Source: Mangrovibacterium marinum
GTDB taxonomy: Bacteria; Bacteroidota; Bacteroidia; Bacteroidales; Prolixibacteraceae
DNA: 64,000 bases
Assembly (NCBI RefSeq): GCF_003046625.1
Contig: NZ_QAAD01000012.1
Location: 53,994 to 117,993, forward strand
Reading direction: 5' to 3'
Shown here: piece by piece, positions 35,657-44,842 of the stretch
Position numbering within the stretch: the stretch's first letter is position 1
How the letters are laid out: each line of letters starts with the position of its first letter
Notes under the pieces: generated by a model
What the model saw: only the letters and a program-made list of their open reading frames with translations
Told to the model about the DNA's origin: nothing
Databases searched by the model: none
Made by a program: the position numbers and the translations under genes

Positions 35657-36994
35657 CTATAACTCGCGAACGGCCATTTTGAACTGGCGTCCACGATCCT
35701 CGTAGCTTTCAAACAGGTCGAAACTGGCACAGGCCGGTGACAGCAACACCACTTCGCCGTCTTTGGCCAGGTAGTACGATGCACGTACCGCATCCTTGAT
35801 ATCCTGCGTTTCAATAATATCGGGAACGATGCCGGTAAAGAAATCGACAATTTTTTTGTTATCGGTTCCCAGGCAAACAATGGCCTTCACCTTGTCGCGG
35901 GCCAGCTGTTCCAGTTCCTTATAGTCGTTACCTTTATCAACCCCGCCAACAATCCAAACAATGGGGCGGTGTATGCTCTCCAGAGCGTACCAGGTTGAGT
36001 TGACATTTGTTGCTTTCGAGTCGTTGATAAACTCGATTCCATGCACCTTCAGGAAGCGTTCCAGCCGGTGCTCTACCCCTCTGAAATCAGAAAGGCTCTC
36101 TCTGATTTTCTCATTTCGAATGTTTAAAACCTTGCCTGCCAGGCCGGCAGCCATCGAGTTATAAACATTGTGTTTTCCCTGCAAAGCAATATCAAATATG
36201 GACATACTGAATGTGTTTTTGTTCCAGTTAATCGTTAATGTATCCTTGTTGATTCCGGCTCCGTTCTCGGGTGCTTGCCCGTAAGCAAAAGGCATACAGG
36301 TTGCCGCAATCGTTCTGTTCTTCAATTCCTGCTGAATGACCGGATCTTCGGACCAGTAAATAAAAAAATCGTCCTTCGTCTGGTTTTGAATTATGCGAAA
36401 TTTTGAATCCACATAATTCTGAAATTTATAATCGTAGCGATCGAGATGATCGGGAGTGATGTTGAGCAAAACAGCCACATCGGCTTTAAAGGCATACATC
36501 CCATCGAGCTGAAAACTGCTGAGCTCGATCACATAATAGTCGAAATTTTGTTCGGCCACCTGCCAGGCAAAGCTATGCCCTACATTGCCGGCCAGGCCAA
36601 CATGCAGACCAGCCTTTTGCAGCAAGTGGTAGGTCAGCATTGTGGTGGTGGTTTTACCGTTGCTGCCGGTAATACAAATCGTTTTTGCCTGACAATAGCG
36701 CCCTGCAAATTCGATTTCCGAGATCACCGGGATTCCCGCCTCGCGAATTTTCTTCACCAAGGGAGCTTTCTCGGGTATGCCCGGGCTTTTGACCACCTCG
36801 GCGGCTTTCAGAATTTCGTCTTCCGAGTGTTTTCCTTCTTCAAAAGGAATCGCATAATTTGAAAGAACTTGTTTGTATTTGGGCTTAATTTGGCCGGCAT
36901 CGGACAGCCAAACATCGAAGCCTTTTTTTTGAGCCAGGATCGCCGATCCGACTCCGCTTTCGCCTGCACCTAATATGACAATGCGACTGTTCAT
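35657..36994 (-). CDS. murD: UDP-N-acetylmuramoylalanine-D-glutamate ligase
   Basis: A 445-residue Mur ligase adding D-glutamate. It starts RIVILGAGESGVGSAILA, the dinucleotide-like uracil-binding loop. The ATP loop is ITGSNGKTTTTMLTYHL, with the central LLNITPDHLDRY and C-terminal INDSKATNVNSTWYAL signatures typical of MurD. It is 2 bp downstream of mraY and 43 bp upstream of ftsW. Confidence 0.96.
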   Translation of the reverse strand: MNSRIVILGAGESGVGSAILAQKKGFDVWLSDAGQIKPKYKQVLSNYAIPFEEGKHSEDEILKAAEVVKSPGIPEKAPLVKKIREAGIPVISEIEFAGRYCQAKTICITGSNGKTTTTMLTYHLLQKAGLHVGLAGNVGHSFAWQVAEQNFDYYVIELSSFQLDGMYAFKADVAVLLNITPDHLDRYDYKFQNYVDSKFRIIQNQTKDDFFIYWSEDPVIQQELKNRTIAATCMPFAYGQAPENGAGINKDTLTINWNKNTFSMSIFDIALQGKHNVYNSMAAGLAGKVLNIRNEKIRESLSDFRGVEHRLERFLKVHGIEFINDSKATNVNSTWYALESIHRPIVWIVGGVDKGNDYKELEQLARDKVKAIVCLGTDNKKIVDFFTGIVPDIIETQDIKDAVRASYYLAKDGEVVLLSPACASFDLFESYEDRGRQFKMAVREL

Positions 36995-36996
36995 CC

Positions 36997-38247
36997 TTAG
37001 CGCATTTTTAAGGTTGCAATTGTGAACACGGCCAAAACAATCCCCACAATCCAGAAGCGGGTTACAATTTTTGCTTCCGGAATTCCTCTTTTCTGATAAT
37101 GGTGGTGGATCGGGCTCATCAGGAACACCCGTTTGCCTTCACCGTATTTCTTCTTGGTGTATTTGAAATAGCTCACCTGAATGATGACCGAAAGATTTTC
37201 GACCAGGAAGATGCCACACAAAATGGGAATCAGAATTTCCTTGCGGATGATTACCGCAAACACGGCCAGGATACCGCCCAAAGCCAGACTACCCGTATCG
37301 CCCATAAATACCTGGGCGGGATAGGAGTTCCACCACAAAAAGCCGACAGTAGCCCCAATAAATGCGGCGATAAACACCGTGAGCTCACCAATATGCGGGA
37401 TATACATGATGTTGAGATAATCGGCATAAATGATGTTACCACTCACATAAGCCAAAATACCCAGCGTTACCCCGCTAATGGCCGACGTTCCCGTAGCCAG
37501 CCCGTCGATACCGTCGGTAAGGTTGGCAGCGTTGGACACGGCTGTGATAATCAGGATAATTGCCAGTACGTACACAATCCAGCGGATCCACGAAGCACTG
37601 TCGCCCAGAAAGTTGACCATCCATTGATAGTCGAACTCGTGGTTTTTGATGAATGGGATAGTTGTTTTTGTTGACTTCACATCGTTAGTCACATAATTCA
37701 CCGCTTGCTGTCCGGTTTCACCATCCACAACAATCTCCTTGACAAAATCGCCCTTGGCATTTTTCACCTTTTCGCGCACCACCACATCGGGCGAAAGGTA
37801 CAAGGTAGCAGCAACGATAAGCCCCAGGCTCACCTGCCCCAAAATTTTAAACCTTCCGGCCAAGCCTTCCTTATCCTTCAAAAACACTTTAATATAATCG
37901 TCGATGAAGCCAATAATGCCGAGCCATACGGTTGTTACCAGCATCAGGATGATGTAGATATTATTGAGCTTAGCGAACAACAAAGTGGGAAGAATGATGG
38001 ACGCCAAGATAATAATACCGCCCATGGTCGGGGTACCTCTTTTCTGCAGCTGACCTTCCAGTCCCAGGTCCCGAACTTCTTCGCCAATCTGCTTTTTCTG
38101 AAGCATCCGAATGAGCTTTTTGCCGAAGCCCATGGTGATGAACAAGGAAGTTATAATCGCAGCTGACGAGCGAAACGAAATATATTGCAACATCCCAATT
38201 CCGGGGATATCAAACTGCTTTAACCATTCATATAACAAATCAAACAT
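36997..38247 (-). CDS. mraY: Phospho-MurNAc-pentapeptide transferase (lipid I synthase)
   Basis: A 416-residue polytopic membrane enzyme that transfers phospho-MurNAc-pentapeptide to undecaprenyl phosphate. Catalytic aspartates are visible in [16 protein letters not shown], and the [15 protein letters not shown] signature and the HHHYQKRG motif near the C-terminus are intact. A polar insertion of about 60 residues (roughly 155-215, [18 protein letters not shown]...) makes it longer than the ~360-residue E. coli enzyme; this extra segment is usual in Bacteroidetes MraY. Confidence 0.96.
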   Translation of the reverse strand: MFDLLYEWLKQFDIPGIGMLQYISFRSSAAIITSLFITMGFGKKLIRMLQKKQIGEEVRDLGLEGQLQKRGTPTMGGIIILASIILPTLLFAKLNNIYIILMLVTTVWLGIIGFIDDYIKVFLKDKEGLAGRFKILGQVSLGLIVAATLYLSPDVVVREKVKNAKGDFVKEIVVDGETGQQAVNYVTNDVKSTKTTIPFIKNHEFDYQWMVNFLGDSASWIRWIVYVLAIILIITAVSNAANLTDGIDGLATGTSAISGVTLGILAYVSGNIIYADYLNIMYIPHIGELTVFIAAFIGATVGFLWWNSYPAQVFMGDTGSLALGGILAVFAVIIRKEILIPILCGIFLVENLSVIIQVSYFKYTKKKYGEGKRVFLMSPIHHHYQKRGIPEAKIVTRFWIVGIVLAVFTIATLKMR

Positions 38248-38268
38248 TGTCTTCTTTTTTTCTCGGTT

Positions 38269-39720
38269 CTACTGATTAAAAATTTCGCGAATAACTTCCT
38301 TGTCATCAAAGTGATGTTTCACTCCGTTGATTTCCTGGTAGTCCTCGTGACCTTTGCCGGCAACCAAAATGATATCGCCGCAGACGGCCATCATGCAGGC
38401 CGTGCGGATTGCCTCTTTTCGGTTCACGATCGACAGCACTTTCTTCCGTTGGTGAGCCTCAACGCCAGCTTCCATATCCGCAATAATTTGTTCCGGCACC
38501 TCCGTACGCGGATTATCGGATGTCAAAATGACCTTATCACTCTGCAGCACCGCTTCCTTAGCCATCACGGGGCGTTTGGTTTTATCGCGATCGCCGCCGG
38601 CGCCCACAACGGTGATCACCTGTTCGTTACCGGTGCGGATTTCACTGATGCCGTTTAACACGTTCTTCAGTGCGTCGGGCGTGTGAGCGTAGTCAACAAT
38701 GGCATACTTGCCATCGGGCGAGCGCAAGATCTCGAAGCGTCCTGCAACCGGACGAAGCTCGCTGATTAGCGGCAATACCTTATCGGCCTGTTCACCCAAA
38801 AGCATCGCTGTTCCATAAACCGCCATCAGGTTATAAGCATTAAATATTCCGGAGAAATGGGTCCAGATTTCCTGCCCGTCAATCAGCAACAGCATTCCAT
38901 CGAGATGTTTCTCCAGCACCTTGCATTTAAAATCGGCAAGCGATCGCAAGCCGTAGGACTTAGTTTGGGCCTTTGTATTCTGCAACATCACCCGCCCGTT
39001 TTTCTCATCGGCATTTGTCAGTGCAAAGGCTGTTGCGGGCAGTTCGTCGAAGAACTTCTTTTTAGCTTTCAGGTACTCGGCAAACGTTTTATGGTAGTCG
39101 AGATGGTCGTGCGTAAGATTGGTGAACACCCCGCCCTGAAACTGCACACCGGCAATTCGGCCCTGGTGTATGGCGTGCGAGCTAACCTCCATAAAACAAT
39201 ACTCGCAGCCGGCCTCCACCATCCGGGCCATGAGCGCCTGAATCTGCAGGGCATCGGGCGTTGTATGCGATGACGGGAATTCCTGTTCACCCACATAATA
39301 TTTAATAGTCGATATCAGACCGGCATTATAGCCCAGGCCAATGAACAACTTGTACAGCAGGCTGGCAATGGTTGTTTTGCCGTTTGTTCCGGTTACGCCC
39401 ACCACCTTCAGGTTTTGCGAAGGATTTCCGTAGAAATTTGCAGCCAACAGCCCCAGGGCAGCAGCCGTGTTGTCAATCTTCACCAAAGCAGCATCGCCCA
39501 CCGCCACATCATCGCGTTCGGCCACAATGGCCACCGCTCCGTTTTCAATTGCTTTGCCAATGAAATCATGTCCGTCGACATGCGTGCCCGTTGTTGCAAC
39601 AAACAGGTCACCGGCCTGTACTTTTCGCGAGTCGAACTGGATCTGTGCGATAGCTTTCGACAGACTACCGGAAATCAGTTCATACTCCAATCCATTTAAT
39701 ATGTATTCCAATGTTTTCAT
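38269..39720 (-). CDS. murE: UDP-MurNAc-L-Ala-D-Glu:meso-diaminopimelate ligase
   Basis: A 483-residue Mur ligase for the third stem residue. The P-loop is VTGTNGKTTIASLL, with NLTHDHLDYHKTFAEYLKAKKKF and VDYAHTPDAL motifs. The DNPR motif (ILTSDNPRTEVPEQI) predicts specificity for meso-diaminopimelate, as in Gram-negative walls, rather than lysine. It starts one base after the ftsI stop. Confidence 0.96.
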   Translation of the reverse strand: MKTLEYILNGLEYELISGSLSKAIAQIQFDSRKVQAGDLFVATTGTHVDGHDFIGKAIENGAVAIVAERDDVAVGDAALVKIDNTAAALGLLAANFYGNPSQNLKVVGVTGTNGKTTIASLLYKLFIGLGYNAGLISTIKYYVGEQEFPSSHTTPDALQIQALMARMVEAGCEYCFMEVSSHAIHQGRIAGVQFQGGVFTNLTHDHLDYHKTFAEYLKAKKKFFDELPATAFALTNADEKNGRVMLQNTKAQTKSYGLRSLADFKCKVLEKHLDGMLLLIDGQEIWTHFSGIFNAYNLMAVYGTAMLLGEQADKVLPLISELRPVAGRFEILRSPDGKYAIVDYAHTPDALKNVLNGISEIRTGNEQVITVVGAGGDRDKTKRPVMAKEAVLQSDKVILTSDNPRTEVPEQIIADMEAGVEAHQRKKVLSIVNRKEAIRTACMMAVCGDIILVAGKGHEDYQEINGVKHHFDDKEVIREIFNQ

Positions 39721-39721
39721 G

Positions 39722-41845
39722 CTAACTCAGCTCCAAATAGATCGTTTGACCTTTTCTTATTTTCAGGCCGGCTTTTAACGACTGCCGGCTCACTTTTCCT
39801 ACCCCTCTTAATTTGACCTTCAAGCCTGTTTTTTCGAGCAAAAACAACGCATCGCTACCAGTCATTCCCACCACACTGGGCACCAGTCCGGCTTTCACAG
39901 CACTGGAACTCACATCTGTTTTTTGTTCTGCCAGAGCTACTTTCACCAAGTCGCCCTGCAACTGATCTTCCTCCACCTTCAGATCCAGCTCTTCGGACGC
40001 CTCCAGCACATCGTCGCGAAAGCCCTTCTCAACGATCTGCACCGGCTTTGCTTGCTGATGCTCGTCTGCATTCGTATCGCGGGGCTCCAGAAAAGAGGCA
40101 TACACTTTCGAAACAACCTCCTTAAATACCGGTCCGGCAACAGAGCCTCCGTAATAGGAACCTTTGGGACCGACCACCACCACAATAGCTGTATATTTGG
40201 GATCGTCGGCGGGGAAATAACCACAAAAAGAAGCCTGGTATTTCTTTCCGCCTTTCAGATAGCCTTCATTATCGTAAGCCACCTGCGCTGTTCCTGTTTT
40301 TCCGGCAATCGGGAAGTGCTCATTCTGCAATGATCGTCCTGTTCCTTCCGTACAAACCCCTTCCAACATCGCTTTGGCCTTAGCCAGCGTTGACGATGAA
40401 CAGATTGAAGGATTCAACACTTCTGTATCGAACTTGCGATAAAGCAGTCCGTTTTCGCGAATCTCTTTCACAAAGCGAGGCTTCACCATGCACCCATTGT
40501 TGGCAACGGCATTGTAGAAAGTTAATGTTTGGATCGGTGTTAACTTAATCTCGTAGCCGTAGGAAATCCAGGCCAACGAAGGTCCCCACCACACATTGTC
40601 GGTCGGATATTTGATATACGGCACCCCTTCGCCGGCAAAACCCAAGCCCAGGGGCTTATTCAGTCCGAAGTTATAGATCCGGTCGATAAAGTCTGTTTCA
40701 CGTCCTTCGTAATATTTCGTAATCACCTTGGCCACCCCCACATTTGACGAGAGCTCCAGAATCTCCTTCACATTGATGGCTCCGTGGCCTCCGTGCCCGT
40801 AGTCACTATCATAAATCGTCTGGCCTTTATAATCCCATCGGCCAATGCCGACATCAAACACATCAGTCGTATCAACAAAACCATCCTCCATGGCAACCAT
40901 CAAAGAGACCAGTTTGAAGGTTGAACCGGGTTCGCTACAGCCGGCATGCCCCAAGGCATAATTATAAGACTCGCCATAGCTGCCGTCCTTACGGCGCCCA
41001 ATATTGGCAATTGCTTTTATATCGCCGGTAGCCACTTCCATCACCACAGCTGTTCCCCACTCGGCCTGCGATTTCTGCATCTGCCGCATAAGTGCATTCT
41101 CGGTAAAATCCTGCAAGTTGACATTCAGGGTCGTAATCACATCGCGTCCATCCTGAGGCTCGGTAATCGGAACATCGACCCAGTGACCCGAGTAGTTTTG
41201 CTTCAGTGCCAAGCCATTCACACCGGCCAGCTCGTTCTCCATAATGCCTTCAATTCCGGAATAACCTACATTGCCATGAATGCCTCCATAGGCCCCCTTG
41301 TTCATTGTCCCGATGGTCCGGCTGGCCATATCACCATGCGGCATAATCCGTTCGCTATCGCCGATCACAATCAAGCCGCTTCCGAAGTTGGAACGCTTCA
41401 TGCTCTCCAGTCGCTTAAAATTCTGCAGCTGATTATAGTTCACTTTCTCGGGATAGATCAGAAACCAACGGCTCCCCTTCCGAAAAGCAGCATCCAACTT
41501 GCGCTTAAACTGTTTTTGAGAGATTCCGAAAAAACCGGCAACCTCTTTGGCAAAAGCATTACTTTTCTCCGCATAGTCACGCACAATCCGGGGAGCCTGC
41601 AAATCGAAGCGCAGCTCGTAGTAAGGGATAGATGTTGCCAGGATACTGCCGTCGTCGGCACACACATTCCCCCGTTTGGCCTGTATTTCGGAGGTTGCCG
41701 ACTTGAGATTACGGGCAATGCTTTCCCACTTTTCGGTATCCACATTCTGGATCATGAACAGCTTTACCACAATTGCTGCAGTAACCACCATGACCACAAA
41801 ATAAATGATCCCAAAACGCAAGGTTATGTCCTTCCTAATCTCCAT
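39722..41845 (-). CDS. ftsI: Septal penicillin-binding protein (FtsI/PBP3-type) with C-terminal PASTA domain
   Basis: A 707-residue class B PBP. One N-terminal transmembrane helix (~residues 10-30) and a dimerisation/pedestal domain precede the transpeptidase domain with active-site Ser308 in STFK, SSN in LSSNVGVAK and KTGT in AGKTGTAQVAY. After an acidic, coiled-coil-prone linker (EASEELDLKVEEDQLQGDL), the last ~60 residues form a PASTA domain (VPSVVGMTGSDALFLLEKTGLKV). It cross-links septal peptidoglycan as partner of FtsW. The PASTA addition, absent in E. coli FtsI, is common in Bacteroidetes. Confidence 0.94.
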   Translation of the reverse strand: MEIRKDITLRFGIIYFVVMVVTAAIVVKLFMIQNVDTEKWESIARNLKSATSEIQAKRGNVCADDGSILATSIPYYELRFDLQAPRIVRDYAEKSNAFAKEVAGFFGISQKQFKRKLDAAFRKGSRWFLIYPEKVNYNQLQNFKRLESMKRSNFGSGLIVIGDSERIMPHGDMASRTIGTMNKGAYGGIHGNVGYSGIEGIMENELAGVNGLALKQNYSGHWVDVPITEPQDGRDVITTLNVNLQDFTENALMRQMQKSQAEWGTAVVMEVATGDIKAIANIGRRKDGSYGESYNYALGHAGCSEPGSTFKLVSLMVAMEDGFVDTTDVFDVGIGRWDYKGQTIYDSDYGHGGHGAINVKEILELSSNVGVAKVITKYYEGRETDFIDRIYNFGLNKPLGLGFAGEGVPYIKYPTDNVWWGPSLAWISYGYEIKLTPIQTLTFYNAVANNGCMVKPRFVKEIRENGLLYRKFDTEVLNPSICSSSTLAKAKAMLEGVCTEGTGRSLQNEHFPIAGKTGTAQVAYDNEGYLKGGKKYQASFCGYFPADDPKYTAIVVVVGPKGSYYGGSVAGPVFKEVVSKVYASFLEPRDTNADEHQQAKPVQIVEKGFRDDVLEASEELDLKVEEDQLQGDLVKVALAEQKTDVSSSAVKAGLVPSVVGMTGSDALFLLEKTGLKVKLRGVGKVSRQSLKAGLKIRKGQTIYLELS

Positions 41846-41895
41846 TAATCTCTCTGAATTGACTAGTTTTATATCTTATGAATGACTAGTTTCGG

Positions 41896-42261
41896 CTAGT
41901 CGTCCAACTTTTCCACTTTCAGTTTTCGCGGGGGCTCCTGCGGCTCCACCAAATCCAGGCCACTATCATATACCTTATTGGCGATTGTCGACGGGCGGTT
42001 CATCCGCATCAGCTCGGTTTCGAAGGTTACCGATGACGCTCGCAACTCCTTGATCGAATCCTGCACGGCCTCCATTTCAGTAAGGGTTTTTTCCGACCAA
42101 TAGCGGTTTGCGATAACCAAAATCAGCAAAAGCACAACATACAAAACAAAAGGAATCTGACTCAGTGCTTTTTCACTGGCCAGAATACTCCCTCCCAAAA
42201 ATGATTTCAGGATTGGCTGCCTGCCTTGTTGTTTGTCGCTATTTAGAGGTTCATCACTCAT
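41896..42261 (-). CDS. FtsL-like division protein
   Basis: A 121-residue bitopic protein: a ~45-residue cytoplasmic N-terminus, one transmembrane helix (IPFVLYVVLLLILVIANRYW), then a short heptad-patterned periplasmic segment. Size, topology and position between rsmH and ftsI match FtsL, although direct sequence similarity is weak, as always for this protein. It overlaps rsmH by 4 bp. A small hairpin (GACTAG-TTTCGG-CTAGTC) spans its stop codon. Confidence 0.75.
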   Translation of the reverse strand: MSDEPLNSDKQQGRQPILKSFLGGSILASEKALSQIPFVLYVVLLLILVIANRYWSEKTLTEMEAVQDSIKELRASSVTFETELMRMNRPSTIANKVYDSGLDLVEPQEPPRKLKVEKLDD

Positions 42262-43160
42262 ACCTTCTCGGCTATTCTCAGTTTGGCACTACGGGCTCTA
42301 GGGTTTCGTTCAATCTCATCATCATCCGGGATAATCACTTTACGATTCACGGCCTGCAAACTTGAGCTTACATTCCCGAAAAAGTCCTTCTCCTGCTTAC
42401 CCTCGAAGTTTCCTGTTTTAATAAAGTTCTTCACCAGCCGATCTTCCAGCGAGTGATAGGTTATCACAACCAACCGCCCACCCGGCTTCAAAAGCTCAAC
42501 ACTCTGTTCCAGAAAATCCTTCAGCACATCCAGTTCGCCATTGGTTTCGATACGCAAGGCCTGAAACACTTTGGCCAGGTACTTCGTTTCGGTTCGTTTG
42601 GGCACACAGGGTGCAATTACGGCCTTAAACTCGTCAATGGTGCGTATTGGAGCGGACTGCCGCGCAGCCACGATCTGCTTCACCAGGCGACGGGCATTTT
42701 CCACCTCGCCGTAGTCTTTAAAAATCCGAATCAGACTACTCTCATCCATCGTATTTACAATATCGGCCGCCGTGCGCGAGGAATCACGATTCATCCGCAT
42801 ATCCAGGTCGCCGGAAAAGCGAAACGAGAAGCCCCGCTCTGCCACATCGAAATCATGCGACGAAACCCCCAGGTCGGCCAAAATTCCATCCACCTGATCC
42901 ACGGCTTTATGTCGCAAAAAATTGCGGATATACTTAAAATTGTGCCGAATAAATATGAAGCGCTCATCGTCGAATGCATTCGCCGCAGCATCTTCATCCT
43001 GATCGAATGCAAACAAACGACCGCCATCGATATTTTTCAAAATCTCACGCGAGTGACCACCACCTCCAAAAGTAACATCGACATAATCGCCATCCTTCTG
43101 AATATTGAGTCCCTCAATACTTTCACGCAACAAAACCGGTATGTGATAAACCTGATCCAC
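42258..43160 (-). CDS. rsmH: 16S rRNA (cytosine1402-N4)-methyltransferase
   Basis: A 300-residue SAM-dependent methyltransferase. Near the N-terminus is YHIPVLLRESIEGL, then the SAM loop DVTFGGGGHSREIL; ILADLGVSSHDFD and the C-terminal PGGRLVVITYHSLEDRLVKNF are family hallmarks. I chose the GTG at 43160, whose first base is the last base of the mraZ stop (TAGTG); the open frame upstream to 43253 lies inside mraZ in another frame. It modifies the ribosomal P site. Confidence 0.95.
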   Translation of the reverse strand: MDQVYHIPVLLRESIEGLNIQKDGDYVDVTFGGGGHSREILKNIDGGRLFAFDQDEDAAANAFDDERFIFIRHNFKYIRNFLRHKAVDQVDGILADLGVSSHDFDVAERGFSFRFSGDLDMRMNRDSSRTAADIVNTMDESSLIRIFKDYGEVENARRLVKQIVAARQSAPIRTIDEFKAVIAPCVPKRTETKYLAKVFQALRIETNGELDVLKDFLEQSVELLKPGGRLVVITYHSLEDRLVKNFIKTGNFEGKQEKDFFGNVSSSLQAVNRKVIIPDDDEIERNPRARSAKLRIAEKV

Positions 43161-43618
43161 TAAAATTCCTCCAAATCGCCAAAATGTTTTCCAAACAAAT
43201 CTCCGTAATCGCCCATAGAGCTGATGTAGGCGTCGTATTCGGCAGCATCCCACAAGCGGATACGCTCTCCCTGTCCAACAAACACCACATCTTTTTTGAT
43301 CCCAACTTTCTCCAAAAAGTTATTGGGGAAATTCATCCGACAGCTGTCGGGCACCGCAATCACCTTAAAGCTTCGGTAAATCATATCGAGCAAACGACTC
43401 TGCTCCCGATTATTCCGATTCAAGCGACTTGTAAAATAGCCAAGTCGTTGCTCCCATGCCTCCATCGGATAGACATTCAGACACTTCTCATACGGATCCA
43501 GCTCGACAGCCATCTGGCCACCCGGAACATTCCCTCCCATTTCATTCTTGTAATCGGCAGGCAGGACGACTCGTCCCTTTTCATCGAATGTTGCTTTTTT
43601 TTCTGCTGAGAAGTTCAT
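43160..43618 (-). CDS. mraZ: Transcriptional regulator MraZ
   Basis: A 152-residue protein with two AbrB-like MraZ repeats. The first has KATFDEKGRVVLPADYKNEM, the second IAVPDSCRMNFPNNFLEKVGIKKDVVFVGQGERIRLWD. MraZ forms a ring and binds short repeats in front of its own operon, usually repressing the dcw cluster. It is the first gene of this cluster and is preceded by four 10-bp-phased boxes (43671-43705). The second DXXXR-type motif is slightly degenerate (PDSCR). Confidence 0.95.
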   Translation of the reverse strand: MNFSAEKKATFDEKGRVVLPADYKNEMGGNVPGGQMAVELDPYEKCLNVYPMEAWEQRLGYFTSRLNRNNREQSRLLDMIYRSFKVIAVPDSCRMNFPNNFLEKVGIKKDVVFVGQGERIRLWDAAEYDAYISSMGDYGDLFGKHFGDLEEF

Positions 43619-43670
43619 ACGCTAAATGCCTATTTCCCAATCGTAAAATTACAAAATTCCTGATCAAAAA

Positions 43671-43705
43671 TCCACACTCAGTCACTTTCAGTCACTTTTT
43701 TCCAC
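43671..43705 (-). promoter_or_regulatory. Probable MraZ operator: four 10-bp-phased GTGRM boxes
   Basis: On the minus strand, reading toward mraZ, GTGGA, GTGAC, GTGAC and GTGGA recur exactly every 10 bp (plus-strand positions 43701, 43691, 43681 and 43671). Two of them form AAAGTGAC. MraZ is known to bind three or four 10-bp-spaced TGGGA-type repeats in E. coli and AAAGTG-type repeats in mycoplasmas. These boxes lie 53-87 bp before the mraZ start. Confidence 0.75.
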
Positions 43706-43925
43706 AACGAGACTACAACGACACTGTTTATTGTCTGTTCATAAAGCCCACCCTATTGTTCATAATAAAAACACAGCATCTCTATATCAAGCGATTAAGC
43801 TGTTCATACGTTATTAACAATTGTTAATAACTCCCTGCCGAAAAACATCAAAATCAAATAAAGCGGAGCCCAAAATCGGCACTTGACAAATATTTTTCTA
43901 TTTTCGACTGAAATACGCTGAACGC
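43706..43925. other. Divergent control region between mraZ and the acyltransferase gene
   Basis: AT-rich, with no open frame of note. It must hold promoters for the dcw operon and, at its right end, for the plus-strand acyltransferase gene (a loose TATTTTCG lies near 43898). No clear RNA structure or repeat is seen. Confidence 0.5.
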
Positions 43926-44756
43926 ATGGCAGAGCACGAGAATAACAAACTAAAACCGATCGATCTCAAGAAACTTTTCAACGAGAAGAACCCGCGACTG
44001 GCGGCCTTACTCCCCCGCTTCATTTATAAATACATCAACCGCATTGTACACGTTGACGAGTGCAACGAGATTATTGAAAAATACGGGCATCTTGAAGGAA
44101 TTGAATTTGTTCAGAAGTCGATTGAATATTTCGGGGTTCACGAGGAAGTTAGCGGGCTGGAGAACATTCCGGATCAGGGACGCTTCATATTTGTTGCCAA
44201 CCACCCCTTGGGCGGATTCGACTCGCTGCTTTTTATGAGCAATGTATACCAAAAGCTGGGAGAGCTGCGCTTTCTGGTCAACGACGTTTTAATGCAAATA
44301 AAGCCACTGGCTCCTCTTTTTGTGCCCATCAACAAGCACGGAGCCCACAGCCGGATGGTGGCCCGGCAAATTGAGGAAACTTACCGGTCGGACAAACAAG
44401 TCCTGATCTTTCCATCGGGACTAGCGAGCCGTAAAATAAAGGGCCAGGTGACCGACACCGAGTGGAAAAAGCACTTCATCCAAAAGGCGGTTGAACACCA
44501 ACGCGATGTGATCCCGGTACACATCAGCGGCCAAAATTCGAATTTCTTCTACCGCCTTTCCAATTTCAGAAAGGCTATCGGCATAAAATGGAATATCGAG
44601 ATGTTCTATCTGGCCGACGAGACCTTCAATCAGAAAGGCAGAACATTTAAACTCACGTTTGGAAAACCCATTCCTCACGCCACTTTCGACAACAGCAAAA
44701 ACCCCAAAGAATGGGCCGACGAGGTACGCCGAATCCTTTATCAACTTCCCACTTAA
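43926..44756 (+). CDS. Lysophospholipid/PlsC-like acyltransferase, probable glycine-lipid O-acyltransferase (GlsA-like)
   Basis: A 276-residue membrane-associated acyltransferase. The HX4D catalytic motif appears as NHPLGGFDSL (~residue 97), followed by a glycine/proline substrate motif LIFPSGLASRK. Family members acylate lysophospholipids or lyso-aminolipids with acyl-ACP. The next gene is an OlsB/hemolysin-type GNAT acyltransferase. In Bacteroides the glsA/glsB pair has this composition and makes glycine lipids, so I infer the same pathway here. Specificity is not provable from sequence; a general PlsC role is the alternative. Confidence 0.75.
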   Translation: MAEHENNKLKPIDLKKLFNEKNPRLAALLPRFIYKYINRIVHVDECNEIIEKYGHLEGIEFVQKSIEYFGVHEEVSGLENIPDQGRFIFVANHPLGGFDSLLFMSNVYQKLGELRFLVNDVLMQIKPLAPLFVPINKHGAHSRMVARQIEETYRSDKQVLIFPSGLASRKIKGQVTDTEWKKHFIQKAVEHQRDVIPVHISGQNSNFFYRLSNFRKAIGIKWNIEMFYLADETFNQKGRTFKLTFGKPIPHATFDNSKNPKEWADEVRRILYQLPT

Positions 44757-44806
44757 AGCCTACTTTAAATCGAGTGCCAGCCAAAGCGACTGTAAATATT
44801 TTTTTA

Positions 44807-44814
44807 TAGTTTTG
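44807..44814 (+). promoter_or_regulatory. Putative -7 promoter box for the GNAT acyltransferase gene
   Basis: TAGTTTTG matches TAnnTTTG and lies 28 bp before the ATG at 44843. No clear -33 TTTG is present at the usual distance. Confidence 0.4.
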
Positions 44815-44842
44815 TAAATCATTTAAACCAAGCATAGAGATT

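Noticed and set aside
35614..35880. N-terminal extension of the FtsW frame
   Set aside because: This part overlaps murD in another frame and is rich in Cys/Trp/Arg without membrane character; ATG 35613 gives the family's normal N-terminus.
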